Below are positions 53,389 to 62,116 of a stretch of DNA of 64,000 nucleotides, one piece after another. The position numbers and the translations under genes are program-made. The notes under the pieces were generated by a model. The model saw nothing but the letters and a program-made list of their open reading frames with translations. It did no database searches and had not been told where the DNA came from. Position 1 is the first letter of the stretch. Every line of letters begins with the position of its first letter. This DNA comes from CAWFGW01 sp963849955 (GTDB lineage Bacteria > Bacteroidota > Bacteroidia > Cytophagales > JAAEPT01): the NCBI GenBank assembly GCA_963849955.1, contig CAWKJU010000001.1:1-64000 (forward strand). The letters run 5' to 3'.

Positions 53389-53812
53389 TTTAATTTTAAT
53401 TATGAATGATGAATTATGAATTATTTGTTTGACTCTTGAGAAGACTTAATGATGCTGATAAGTATTTTTAGAATCTCATCAATTTCTGCTATTAAGTGAT
53501 CACAATCTAAATCAAACGAATTACTTTCCTTAATTAATCTTAACCAGTATTTTGTTTCCCTTGCCTCTTTTCTAGCAATGGACATTTTATGTATGAAATC
53601 TTTTTTTGATTGTGCTCCAATTGCTTCTTCCACATTTGCGCCTACACTTGTAGCTGAGCGAATTAATTGTTTTGAAACTATATATTCTTTTTTGTTATTG
53701 AAATATTCATAAAGATTTAAAACTGAAAGTGCGAAGTCGAATGTTTTAATTAATATGATATTACTTTTCGCCACTTTTTAATTCAGAATTAGTAATTCAC
53801 CATTCAATAATT
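53389..53812 (-). mobile_element. Four-helix-bundle cassette 3 with imperfect inverted repeats
   Basis: Left arm about 53398-53416 and right arm about 53793-53812: 18 of 20 positions agree with one 1-base gap. The arms are made of 7-bp units (TGAATTA on the left from 53389, TAATTCA on the right from 53779). The left arm touches the four-helix stop codon, and the right ends at the GNAT stop codon. A plausible third member of the same cassette family. Confidence 0.6.
53421..53774 (-). CDS. Four-helix-bundle (S23/IVP-like) protein 3
   Basis: A 117-residue protein starting with GTG at 53774. The family core is present: KQLIRSATSVGANVEEAIGA, KKDFIHK, ARKEARETKYWLRL, and a helical end. It sits between the GNAT gene and argG within cassette 3. 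Function unknown. Confidence 0.85.
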   Translation of the reverse strand: MAKSNIILIKTFDFALSVLNLYEYFNNKKEYIVSKQLIRSATSVGANVEEAIGAQSKKDFIHKMSIARKEARETKYWLRLIKESNSFDLDCDHLIAEIDEILKILISIIKSSQESNK

Positions 53813-54451
53813 TTAGAAGAATAATTTCAACAACACCGACTCTTTAAACTGTTTAAGTCTTTTTAAGACGGCCTCTTTGGTTCGAGGGTACCAGCTCTTT
53901 TTGCGTTTTTGGTCTGGATCATACACCATGGCTGTACAAAGACAGTTTTTTCGTTCTTTACTTTGTAAGATGGTGTAGTTCACACAACTTTGACAACCTT
54001 TCCAAAATTGTTCGTCTGTAGTTAATTCAGAGAATGTAACTGGCCGATAGCCTAAGTCAGAGTTTATTTTCATGACGGCTAAACTCGTAGTCAAGCCAAA
54101 CAACTTTGCTTTGGGGTACTTTTTCCTGGAAAGTTCAAATGCCTTTTCTTTTATAAGTGTAGCTAAGCCATATTTTCTGTAGTCTGGAAAAACAATTAGC
54201 CCGGAATTGGCTGCATATTCTTGATCCTGCCAAATTTCTATATAGCAAAAACCCACAACTTTCTGAGATTTCTTTTCTAATGCAATGATGGCTTTACCTT
54301 CACGCATTTTAGTTTGAAGATACTCCACGGAGCGTTTTGCAATACCTGTACCACGAGCTTTTGCGCTTTCAGCCATTTCATTGGCTATTTCTTCAGCAAA
54401 ATGAGTGTGCTTTTCTCCGGCAATTAGTACTTCAAAGGTTGGTTCTGACAT
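53813..54451 (-). CDS. GNAT acetyltransferase of the arginine cluster (possible N-acetylglutamate synthase)
   Basis: A 212-residue GNAT protein. The acetyl-CoA loop region is GLIVFPDYRKYGLATLIKEK, with the R/Q-x-x-G-x-A motif degenerate (RKYGLA). A C-terminal Cys pair lies in WKGCQSCVNY and CLCTAM, perhaps metal-binding. In Bacteroidota, a GNAT gene at this position in the arginine cluster is thought to supply N-acetylglutamate (an ArgA role). That role is inferred from context only. It is the first gene of the cluster. Confidence 0.75.
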   Translation of the reverse strand: MSEPTFEVLIAGEKHTHFAEEIANEMAESAKARGTGIAKRSVEYLQTKMREGKAIIALEKKSQKVVGFCYIEIWQDQEYAANSGLIVFPDYRKYGLATLIKEKAFELSRKKYPKAKLFGLTTSLAVMKINSDLGYRPVTFSELTTDEQFWKGCQSCVNYTILQSKERKNCLCTAMVYDPDQKRKKSWYPRTKEAVLKRLKQFKESVLLKLFF

Positions 54452-54541
54452 TGTTTAGTCTTGTGAAATGGTATTAGAAATCAGATAATGGGTGTAGTGA
54501 AAGATGATGAAAATACCGCATGGGTATTTAAGACATATTAC

Positions 54542-54555
54542 GCCCTTACGGGCCT
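54542..54555. repeat. Small palindrome in the GNAT-hemE spacer
   Basis: GCCCTTACGGGC can form a short hairpin. No U-run follows, so it is probably not a terminator. Confidence 0.4.
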
Positions 54556-54646
54556 AGAATTTGGCCTACTGAAAAAGATTTTAATACTATTTGAAAATGA
54601 CTTTATCATAATGAGGGTCAAATATAATAAAAAGTTGGAAGTGTAT

Positions 54647-54702
54647 AGTATTTAGTAGCGAGAATTGAGTTAAAAGTAGCGGTACAAAGTAGGAAAGTGT
54701 TA
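54647..54702. repeat. 7-bp-period array 1 upstream of hemE
   Basis: Eight consecutive 7-bp units: AGTATTT, AGTAGCG, AGAATTG, AGTTAAA, AGTAGCG, GTACAAA, GTAGGAA, AGTGTTA. Most begin AG. Confidence 0.65.
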
Positions 54703-54727
54703 GGATGATTCCAGCGATCTGAAGAAC

Positions 54728-54776
54728 CTTAAATCATTAAACTTTAATCTTGAAACATGAAACATCAATCTAGGAA
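54728..54776. repeat. 7-bp-period array 2 upstream of hemE
   Basis: Seven consecutive 7-bp units: CTTAAAT, CATTAAA, CTTTAAT, CTTGAAA, CATGAAA, CATCAAT, CTAGGAA. It ends 18 bp before the hemE start codon and covers the region where a promoter would be expected. Confidence 0.7.
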
Positions 54777-54794
54777 CTATTATCTTTGCTGACT

Positions 54795-55823
54795 ATGGAA
54801 CAAGGATTAGAAAACGATTTAATTATTCGTGCGGCATTAGGGCAAAAAGTTGAAAGAACTCCAGTTTGGTTAATGCGTCAAGCAGGTCGAATTTTACCAG
54901 AATACCGTGCGGTTAGAAACAGCTTAAGTGGTTTTAAGGAATTAGTGACAACACCAGAATTAGCGGCAGAAGTCACGATTCAACCTGTTGATATTCTGGG
55001 AGTGGATGCTGCTATTATTTTTTCTGACATCTTAGAAATTCCTGAAGCAATGGGATTAAAGTATGAGATGATTGAAAACAAAGGTCCCTGGTTTCCAGAA
55101 ACCATAAAAACTGAAGCAGACATAGATAAGCTTCGCATTGCTTCTCCAGAAGAAGATTTGAATTATGTGATTGAAGCAATCAAAATCACAAAAAAAGAAT
55201 TAGGTGGACGAGTTCCTTTAATTGGTTTCGCGGGTGCTCCATGGACAATTTTTTCGTATATGATTGAGGGAAGTGGCTCGAAGACTTTTTCTAAAGCTCG
55301 AAAAATGCTTTATACTAACCCCGCTTTAGCACATAAGCTAATGCAGAAAATTACTGATTCCACTATTGCGTATTTAAAAGCTCAAGTGGTTGCCGGAGCC
55401 AATATTATTCAAGTGTTTGATTCATGGGCAGGTATTTTGCCACCAGCACATTACTCAGAATTTAGCATGAAATACATCGCTCAGATTTGTGATGCGATTA
55501 ATGATGTACCTGTTACCGTTTTTGCCAAGGGGGCTTTTTTCGCCCGAGAGGAAATGGCGCAATTGAATTGCGAAACGATTGGTTTGGATTGGAACATGGG
55601 GATTAAAGAGTCCAGACAATTAATCGGTGCTAACAAAACATTGCAGGGAAACCTGGATCCATGTGTGTTATATGGCTCTTTTGCTGAAGTAGAAAAATAC
55701 ACCAAACAAATGTTAGTTGAATTTGGATCAACTCGTCATATAGCCAATCTTGGGCATGGCGTGTATCCTGATACCGATTTTGAAAAAGTAAAGTGTTTTG
55801 TGGATACAGTGAAAGGGTATTAA
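54795..55823 (+). CDS. hemE: Uroporphyrinogen decarboxylase
   Basis: A 342-residue HemE from ATG 54795 (a TTG at 54786 is less likely). It decarboxylates the four acetate chains of uroporphyrinogen III in haem synthesis. Signature RTPVWLMRQAGR is near residue 20, FSDILEIPEAMG with the catalytic Asp near 75, and GFAGAPWTIFSYMIEG near 140. Length normal. It stands alone behind two 7-bp arrays. Confidence 0.95.
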   Translation: MEQGLENDLIIRAALGQKVERTPVWLMRQAGRILPEYRAVRNSLSGFKELVTTPELAAEVTIQPVDILGVDAAIIFSDILEIPEAMGLKYEMIENKGPWFPETIKTEADIDKLRIASPEEDLNYVIEAIKITKKELGGRVPLIGFAGAPWTIFSYMIEGSGSKTFSKARKMLYTNPALAHKLMQKITDSTIAYLKAQVVAGANIIQVFDSWAGILPPAHYSEFSMKYIAQICDAINDVPVTVFAKGAFFAREEMAQLNCETIGLDWNMGIKESRQLIGANKTLQGNLDPCVLYGSFAEVEKYTKQMLVEFGSTRHIANLGHGVYPDTDFEKVKCFVDTVKGY

Positions 55824-55926
55824 ATAGATACCCTATGCTACAATACAGATGTTATTCCTTTCATCTTGCCTAGTGACAAGGCGTTCAGAGTGATGAATTA
55901 CGATTGAAGAATGAGATCTTGGTAGG

Positions 55927-56814
55927 TTAATCTTTCTCAGTGACCGAGTACCCAACTACATTATTTCCAAAGAACGTTGGGATTATTAACAGTTGCTTTT
56001 CCTCAATAAACCAAGCATCAGCAGCGTTAAGTCCTTCCTCTTTGGTGTCTAAAAGGCGAATGGAAGATGATTTATTAGTCACATAAACTTCCCCTGGCCA
56101 ACAGGATATTAAATAGTCTTTTCGTAACGCATTAATGCCATCACATTTAGGAAGATCCTTTGCGAGCTCTTTTAATTCTTTAGTCGTTCGATTGATGGAA
56201 AATAGTTTTCCCGCATCCATGTCCGCCACAATTAAATCATCTCCTTGCACAAACAGTCCATTTGGAAGTTGAAATGTGGACTGATCAAACCAAGTAGTGA
56301 TCTTTTTTTCTTTTAGCAGATGGATTTTTGAAGTGTGTGAGTCAGAAATATAAATTTCACCTTCTTCTGAAATAGCGATATCGTTTAAGAAGATTGAATT
56401 TGGGATGCTTATAATTGTATCGATTTCACCTGTTGTTAGGCTGATGATAGCTACCTTGTTTACATCCGCAACAAACAGCTGATTCTGGTAAATGCCCATT
56501 CCTTTAGGAGCATCCAACCCTTTAGACCAATGGAGTGTTTCTATTTTTCCATCAATGGTGAGTCGGGAAATAAATCCATTGCTATCCAATCCTGCATCCT
56601 CACCATTAATGTTGGAAACATAAAGATATCCATCTGCAGGATTATAAATCACGGATTCTGGTTTTTGCAAAATGGTGTCAGAGGACCACACATTTTTTAA
56701 TTCAATAGTAGGTTTGAACTCTGGTTGATTAGCGCTTGAGTTTTTTGTGTTGCATTGTATAAAACCAATGAGAAAAGCGAGAGCCAGAAATAAGTTTAAT
56801 AAATTCCTTTTCAT
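55927..56814 (-). CDS. SMP-30/NHL-like beta-propeller lipoprotein
   Basis: A 295-residue putative lipoprotein with a Cys in the lipobox-like FIQC near residue 21. Repeated phrases (DGYLYVSNING, EGEIYISDSHTSK, DLIVADMDAGK) indicate a six-bladed SMP-30/NHL-type propeller. Enzymatic residues are not clear, so it may be a binding protein. It sits 12 bp after the GH3 gene on the same strand, suggesting a link to sugar handling. Confidence 0.78.
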   Translation of the reverse strand: MKRNLLNLFLALAFLIGFIQCNTKNSSANQPEFKPTIELKNVWSSDTILQKPESVIYNPADGYLYVSNINGEDAGLDSNGFISRLTIDGKIETLHWSKGLDAPKGMGIYQNQLFVADVNKVAIISLTTGEIDTIISIPNSIFLNDIAISEEGEIYISDSHTSKIHLLKEKKITTWFDQSTFQLPNGLFVQGDDLIVADMDAGKLFSINRTTKELKELAKDLPKCDGINALRKDYLISCWPGEVYVTNKSSSIRLLDTKEEGLNAADAWFIEEKQLLIIPTFFGNNVVGYSVTEKD

Positions 56815-56826
56815 AATAAGCTATGT

Positions 56827-59076
56827 TTATTTCCAATAGAATGATTTTGTTAGATCACCTATCATCACATCGAAATCACCTGCTTCAAATACAGTTTTAA
56901 GGTTTTGGTTTACAAAAGATACGTCTTTCTTTTCCAGAGTGAAATTGATGGTTTTTGATTCTCCTGGTTCAAGCATTATTTTTTCAAAACGTCTTAAGCG
57001 CTTTACGGATGGTGTGATGGAAGCGAACCAATCTCTCGTGTAAAGTTCTACAGCTTCTTGACCTGCAATATGTCCGTTGTTTGTAATCGTTACAGCCACA
57101 TTTAGTTTCTCACTAATTGTATCACCATTGAGCGTTAAGTCGCTATAATCGAAAGATGTATACGAAAGTCCATGTCCAAATTCATATTGTGGCGTGAATT
57201 CGTAGTAATAATCATATGGTTTATCTATTTCTATTGCTTCTGCTAACTTTTTATGGTCATATGTGATTAATGTACCACTATAACGGGGGTAGGTGATGGG
57301 TAACCGCCCTGAGGGGTTGTAATTACCATACACAACATCATGAAATGCTTGAGCACCCTGAGAACCTGGCCAAAATCCTACGATTAGACCATCGATTAAA
57401 GGTTCTATTTCAGCTAATATTCGCGGGCGACCTTCTAATAACAATACTATGATTGGCTTGCCTGTTGAAGCTAATGCCTTTACTAACGCCACTTGATTTT
57501 CAGGAAAAGCTAAGTCAGGGATGTTTCCAGGGGTTTCGGCATAGGATTTTTCTCCCAGGCAAAGCACAATTACTTCAGAAGATTTTGCGGATTGAATCAA
57601 TGTATTGTTGGTTTTGTACATTTCATCAAACCCGATGGATTCCACATAATTGGCATTAGAAAATATGTTGGAAATGCTTTTTAAAGAATCGGGGTAAAGT
57701 TCTTCGTGATAACCTTGCCAACCGTAAGACCAAGCACCGTGAAGGGCAGTTATCGAGTTGGCTGCTGGTCCTGTCAACAACACTTTTGCCCCCTTTTTTA
57801 ATGGCAATACATTCCCTTTATTTTTCAAAAGAACTAGCGATTCTCTAGCTGCTTGAAGCGCTGTTGAGCTATAGGAAGGCTTAGCAAAGTGGGAGGTAAA
57901 CTCCTGTTCGATGTTGGGGTTTTTAAATAAACCGACTTGTTTTTTCAAGGTTAAAATTCTTCTAACTGAAGCGTTGATGCGCTCTTCTGAAATTCTACCT
58001 TCCTTAACTAAGGCAATTAAATCTTCAGTAAAACTGAAATCAAAGGGTACAATACACATGTCTATACCTGCATTTATGGCTAAATAAACTGCTTCTTTAT
58101 GTGTAGGGGCAACCCGATGCCTTTCGTGCATTTTTAAAATGTCTTGCCAATCGGAAATAATCATGCCTTTGAAACCTAGTTCTCCACGTAATACATCTGT
58201 TAATAGGTATTTGTTAGCATGAACAGGCACACCATTAACTTCTCCTGAGTTAACCATGAGCGTTTTTGCACCGATATTTACTGCTTCCTGAAACTGAGGT
58301 AGGAAATATTCTCTAAGGTTGATCTCAGGTATAAGAGCGGGGGCTCTGTCTTTTCCATTATTAGGCACTGAGTAGCCAATGAAGTGTTTCATACAAGAAG
58401 CGACAGTGGGCGAATTATATTGGCTTTCGCCTTCAAATCCTTGAATAGAGGCTTTTCCTAATTCGGTCACGATATAAGTATCTTCTCCAAAAGTCTCTCC
58501 CAAGCGAGACCATTGTTGATTTCTACCACAGTCCAACACTGGAGAAAAGTTATATCGAATGCCTGCTGCTCGGGTTTCTGCTGCACAGATAGTCGCACAT
58601 TGTTTCACTAAATCCTTGTTGCGGGTAGCTCCAAGAGCCAAGTTATGCGGAAAGATAGTTCCACCAAGAATGTAATTAGCTCCATGTACAGCATCAATGC
58701 AGTACAAGAAAGGAATTTTATGGTTTGTTTTATTCAGGGTGTAATCTTGTAGTTCTTGAATAAGAGATTGCCATTGCTCAAAAGAGTAAGCACCAGAAAT
58801 TACATTTTGAATGGATCCCACATGATATTTTATAAATACATCATGCATTTTTGCAGAGTCAAGTAATAATTCTCGACTCTCATCTTCAGCGGCAATGGTA
58901 GATAAAGTAAGGTTGGTCATTTGCCCTACTTTTTCTGCGAGTGTAAGCCCTTTAATTATTTCCTCAATTTCAGCATCATTGGAATCTGCTTCATCATTTT
59001 TTAGGTCTATTTTTTTTGTTTGATTACAAGACCAAAGTAATGGTAAAAGCAGTAAAAGTAGCTTAATTGTTTTCAT
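56827..59076 (-). CDS. bglX: GH3 beta-glucosidase (BglX-like) lipoprotein
   Basis: A 749-residue GH3 enzyme. The lipobox WSC lies near residue 17, so it is probably anchored in the outer or inner membrane facing the periplasm. The N-terminal TIM barrel includes GATRNKDL and the nucleophile Asp in KGMIISDWQD near residue 309. The C-terminal domain includes ITYPRYSGTL and a fibronectin-like end. BglX cleaves terminal beta-glucose from oligosaccharides, which would suit products of the GH8 enzyme at 15 kb. The next gene downstream is an SMP-30-like propeller. Confidence 0.92.
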   Translation of the reverse strand: MKTIKLLLLLLPLLWSCNQTKKIDLKNDEADSNDAEIEEIIKGLTLAEKVGQMTNLTLSTIAAEDESRELLLDSAKMHDVFIKYHVGSIQNVISGAYSFEQWQSLIQELQDYTLNKTNHKIPFLYCIDAVHGANYILGGTIFPHNLALGATRNKDLVKQCATICAAETRAAGIRYNFSPVLDCGRNQQWSRLGETFGEDTYIVTELGKASIQGFEGESQYNSPTVASCMKHFIGYSVPNNGKDRAPALIPEINLREYFLPQFQEAVNIGAKTLMVNSGEVNGVPVHANKYLLTDVLRGELGFKGMIISDWQDILKMHERHRVAPTHKEAVYLAINAGIDMCIVPFDFSFTEDLIALVKEGRISEERINASVRRILTLKKQVGLFKNPNIEQEFTSHFAKPSYSSTALQAARESLVLLKNKGNVLPLKKGAKVLLTGPAANSITALHGAWSYGWQGYHEELYPDSLKSISNIFSNANYVESIGFDEMYKTNNTLIQSAKSSEVIVLCLGEKSYAETPGNIPDLAFPENQVALVKALASTGKPIIVLLLEGRPRILAEIEPLIDGLIVGFWPGSQGAQAFHDVVYGNYNPSGRLPITYPRYSGTLITYDHKKLAEAIEIDKPYDYYYEFTPQYEFGHGLSYTSFDYSDLTLNGDTISEKLNVAVTITNNGHIAGQEAVELYTRDWFASITPSVKRLRRFEKIMLEPGESKTINFTLEKKDVSFVNQNLKTVFEAGDFDVMIGDLTKSFYWK

Positions 59077-59096
59077 AAGAATATCTATTAATGTTG

Positions 59097-59131
59097 GCTG
59101 AAGAGTGAACTGTTAGTTTATGAATTATTAT
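59097..59131. repeat. Weak 7-bp-period stretch between bglX and the aldo/keto reductase
   Basis: GGCTGAA, GAGTGAA, CTGTTAG, TTTATGA and ATTATTA. The last units overlap the aldo/keto reductase end. Weaker than the other arrays. Confidence 0.35.
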
Positions 59132-60099
59132 TGCGACCAAGAAGTTGGTTGTCTGTCCCAACGGTGATTACGAAGTTCTTGCACTAAGTCTTTAGAAAGT
59201 TTGGTGCCATCACTTGTTGCCGTGTTTGCCAATACGTTACGTTCTTTTCGCATTCCTGGAATAGTTGTACAGATGTCTTCATTTTCTAGGATAAAGCGTA
59301 AAGCCATTTCAGCCATGGTCATTCCTTTTGGAACAACAGGCCGTAAAGCATCTGCTTTTTCAGCACTGGCTATGAGGTTTTCAGGAACAAAATAGGTAGA
59401 CCGCCAATCTTCTTCAGGAAAGGTAGTTTCTTTGGTGATATTCCCTGTAAGTGTGCCCTCGTCAAATGGTACACGTGCGATGAAAGCAATGTCTAATTTT
59501 CGACAGAGTGGGAGTAGAACATCTTCAGGTGCCTGGTCAAATATGTTATAAATTCCCTGAACGGCATCGATAAGGTTGGTATGTAATGCTTCTACTACAT
59601 TTTCAGGTTCCCAACGATTGATACTGATGCCCATCGCATCTATTTTCCCAGCTTTTTTTAAATCTTCAATTGCGCGTCTCCATTCTTCTTTAGCCGCCCA
59701 GTGATCATCCCACGTATGGAACTGCATTAAATCAATTTGTTCTAACTTTAAATTAGCTAAGGTTTTATCAGTGTATTCGATGATATGATTATAAGGATAA
59801 GAATCTTCAAAAGCATATTCAGGCTTTGCTGGCCAGGAAAAATTTTTAGGCGGAATTTTGCTGGCAGTATACAGTTTGTTTCCAGGATGTCTTCTGACCA
59901 AGTCTCCCAATAATTGTTCACTATGACCTTCACCATAACCCCATGCGGTATCAAAAAAATTCACACCTCGTTCCACAGCTAAATCCAGCGATTTTGCAGA
60001 TTGGAGATCATCAGAAGCCGTCCAGCCGCCCATGCCCCACATGCCGTATCCAATTTCACTTACTTGCCATTTTGTTCTGCCGAATTTTCTATACTTCAT
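59128..60099 (-). CDS. Aldo/keto reductase
   Basis: A 323-residue NADPH-dependent aldo/keto reductase. FFDTAWGYGEGHSEQLLG holds the catalytic Asp-Tyr pair near residue 50-55, YTASKIPP the Lys near 80, and LMQFHTWDDHW the His near 118. The fold is a TIM barrel. The substrate is unknown. It lies 51 bp upstream of bglX on the same strand and may be part of a sugar-related operon. Confidence 0.9.
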   Translation of the reverse strand: MKYRKFGRTKWQVSEIGYGMWGMGGWTASDDLQSAKSLDLAVERGVNFFDTAWGYGEGHSEQLLGDLVRRHPGNKLYTASKIPPKNFSWPAKPEYAFEDSYPYNHIIEYTDKTLANLKLEQIDLMQFHTWDDHWAAKEEWRRAIEDLKKAGKIDAMGISINRWEPENVVEALHTNLIDAVQGIYNIFDQAPEDVLLPLCRKLDIAFIARVPFDEGTLTGNITKETTFPEEDWRSTYFVPENLIASAEKADALRPVVPKGMTMAEMALRFILENEDICTTIPGMRKERNVLANTATSDGTKLSKDLVQELRNHRWDRQPTSWSQ

Positions 60100-60309
60100 A
60101 CTTGTCTAAACAAATTTTTAATTGTGGATATACTATGATATAGAAAAATAAGAAAATTCCGGTTGAAGTAATTTCTTTAAGCGCACTACATATAAAAAAA
60201 GTAATCGAGTTGAAGTTTTTTTTACTCCAGATATATCGCTTTAGCCACCCTGTTTTAAGGGATAAATTAATGATTAAACAGGTTTGTGTAGCGGTTGGAT
60301 TTGGCTTTG

Positions 60310-62112
60310 TTAACCAATTAATAAGTGAGCGTTAGGGTACTTATAATTGGTTGTTGCAATGCGGTTGCTTAAAGCAAGTGCTAAGGTTAGTGTACCAATT
60401 CGTCCAACAAACATGGAAAGTATAATGAGCCATTTCCCAGGAGTGCTCAGTGAGGCTGTAATCCCCGTACTTAGCCCAACCGTAGCAAACGCTGATATTT
60501 GTTCGAACACGATATCAAGAATATTAAGGCCTTCCTCAGAAATGGAAAGTAAGAAAATCAAAACTAAATTATAGCTAGCAGCAAAGACGAAGATAGAATA
60601 CGCCTTGAAAAGTAAGTCGTTGGAGATGGTTCTTCCCGCCATATCTATGGATTTTTTACCGCGAATGGTGGCAATTGAGGAGTTTACAATAATTAAAAAA
60701 GTAGAAGTTTTAATACCCCCTCCAGTGGATCCCGAAGAAGCTCCTATGAACATTAAGAAAATCATGAATATGAGCGTTGGGGTAGATAGAGCCGCCATAT
60801 CTACCGTATTAAAGCCCGCAGTTCTAGTAGTTACAGATTGAAAGAAAGAAGTCACTAATGCGGTAAAGGTATCCGCTCCATCAAGAACATGACCTTTTTT
60901 CGATTCAATAAGATAAAACAAAACCATCCCAAATAAGATGAGGGCTGCTGAGGTGTATATGGCGATTTTAGAACTCATGCGCCAGTTTTTCCAAGGTTTT
61001 TCTAATCGTTCTCTCAACATTTTTGGAGAAAGTACATCTTGTATAACCGAAAATCCTAGGCCTCCGACAATAACAGCGCAACCAATAATTACATGCAATA
61101 AATAGGAGTGCCGGATACTTTCTTCATAAAGTCCGTTGGTAAATAAGCTAAAACCTGCATTACAAAAAGCAGAAACGGCATGAAACAGTGACTTAAAAAT
61201 ACGATCTCCTACGCCTGTAAATTGTATTTCTGATCCCCAAGAAAAATAGATGCCAATAAAGGTAAGTAGTTCTATAGTGAAGGTGATGAAAACTACTTGA
61301 CGCAGTAAGCTTCTAGAGGATGATAAATTTTCACCACTTAAAAAATCCTGGATCATCAATTGTTGTTTAATACCCACACCACTTTTTAGAAAAGTAGCGA
61401 AGAAGGTCGTAAACGAAACAATACCAATTCCTCCAAGCTGCATCAAAATGAGTATTACTATTTGACCTTTAAAGGTGAAAAAAGTAGCTGTATCGACAAT
61501 AATTAACCCTGTTACACAAGAAGCACTAACGGAAGTAAATAACGCTTCCATAAATGAAGCCCCACCTAATTTTATTGTCATGGCTGGTAACATTAACAAA
61601 CCTGTACCAATAGCAATTAATATTAAAAAACTGAATATAAAAGTTGTAGCAGGCTGCAAGGCTATAGAATTCAGGATGTTACTAAACCTTACCAATTCAA
61701 ACCCTACCAGATAAAGCATGGAGAGAGTAATTACTACGCTATAAAAATGAGTGTATTCCTTTAACTTGAAAAAAGAAAAAATCACTTCAGTAAAATGGAA
61801 GTCAAAAATAAGTGTTTTAAGACCTGTAATGGTAATTAAAACCATGACTAATCCTTCAAACCAAGTGTTTTTTATGAATTGAATTCGTTCAAAAGAGTAT
61901 AAAAGTCGGGCGAAATAATTAATAGCAAATACACCAAACACGAGTTCGAATGTTTCGTGAATTATTATGGTCTCTTTTTGAGAAAGGCGAAAACCATTTT
62001 GATAAATGATGAGGCACAATGCTGAAAAGGCGCTGAGTTGTGAAAATAAGTGCAGTATTCCCAGTACTTTATCTTTACTGTCATACAAGAATCTGTATAT
62101 GCGCTCTCTCAT
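60310..62112 (-). CDS. trkH: Potassium uptake protein TrkH-like
   Basis: A 600-residue TrkH/KtrB-family potassium transporter. The four-repeat pore region is visible; SASCVTGLIIVDT, SAFCNAGFSLF, SVTTRTAGFNTVDM and SAFATVGLSTGIT are the selectivity filter-like loops. It has an extra N-terminal membrane region of about 130 residues compared with E. coli TrkH, as in other Bacteroidota. It ends at 60310, and a trkA-type gene may lie beyond the window or elsewhere. The heptose kinase gene is 4 bp upstream, so the two are coupled. Confidence 0.92.
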   Translation of the reverse strand: MRERIYRFLYDSKDKVLGILHLFSQLSAFSALCLIIYQNGFRLSQKETIIIHETFELVFGVFAINYFARLLYSFERIQFIKNTWFEGLVMVLITITGLKTLIFDFHFTEVIFSFFKLKEYTHFYSVVITLSMLYLVGFELVRFSNILNSIALQPATTFIFSFLILIAIGTGLLMLPAMTIKLGGASFMEALFTSVSASCVTGLIIVDTATFFTFKGQIVILILMQLGGIGIVSFTTFFATFLKSGVGIKQQLMIQDFLSGENLSSSRSLLRQVVFITFTIELLTFIGIYFSWGSEIQFTGVGDRIFKSLFHAVSAFCNAGFSLFTNGLYEESIRHSYLLHVIIGCAVIVGGLGFSVIQDVLSPKMLRERLEKPWKNWRMSSKIAIYTSAALILFGMVLFYLIESKKGHVLDGADTFTALVTSFFQSVTTRTAGFNTVDMAALSTPTLIFMIFLMFIGASSGSTGGGIKTSTFLIIVNSSIATIRGKKSIDMAGRTISNDLLFKAYSIFVFAASYNLVLIFLLSISEEGLNILDIVFEQISAFATVGLSTGITASLSTPGKWLIILSMFVGRIGTLTLALALSNRIATTNYKYPNAHLLIG

Positions 62113-62116
62113 GTTG

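Larger units (their letters stand above)
54452..54794. other. Divergent spacer between the GNAT gene and hemE with two 7-bp arrays
   Basis: No gene in this 343-bp region. Near the GNAT side is a small palindrome. From 54647 on, two arrays of 7-bp units precede hemE. It must carry promoters for both directions, but I cannot fix them. Confidence 0.6.

Noticed and set aside
48130..53812. A diversity-generating retroelement, because Avd is a related four-helix protein
   Set aside because: No reverse transcriptase, template repeat or variable repeat is present in the window.
48132..54776. A CRISPR array explanation for the 7-bp arrays
   Set aside because: Units are 7 bp with no spacers, and no cas genes are nearby.
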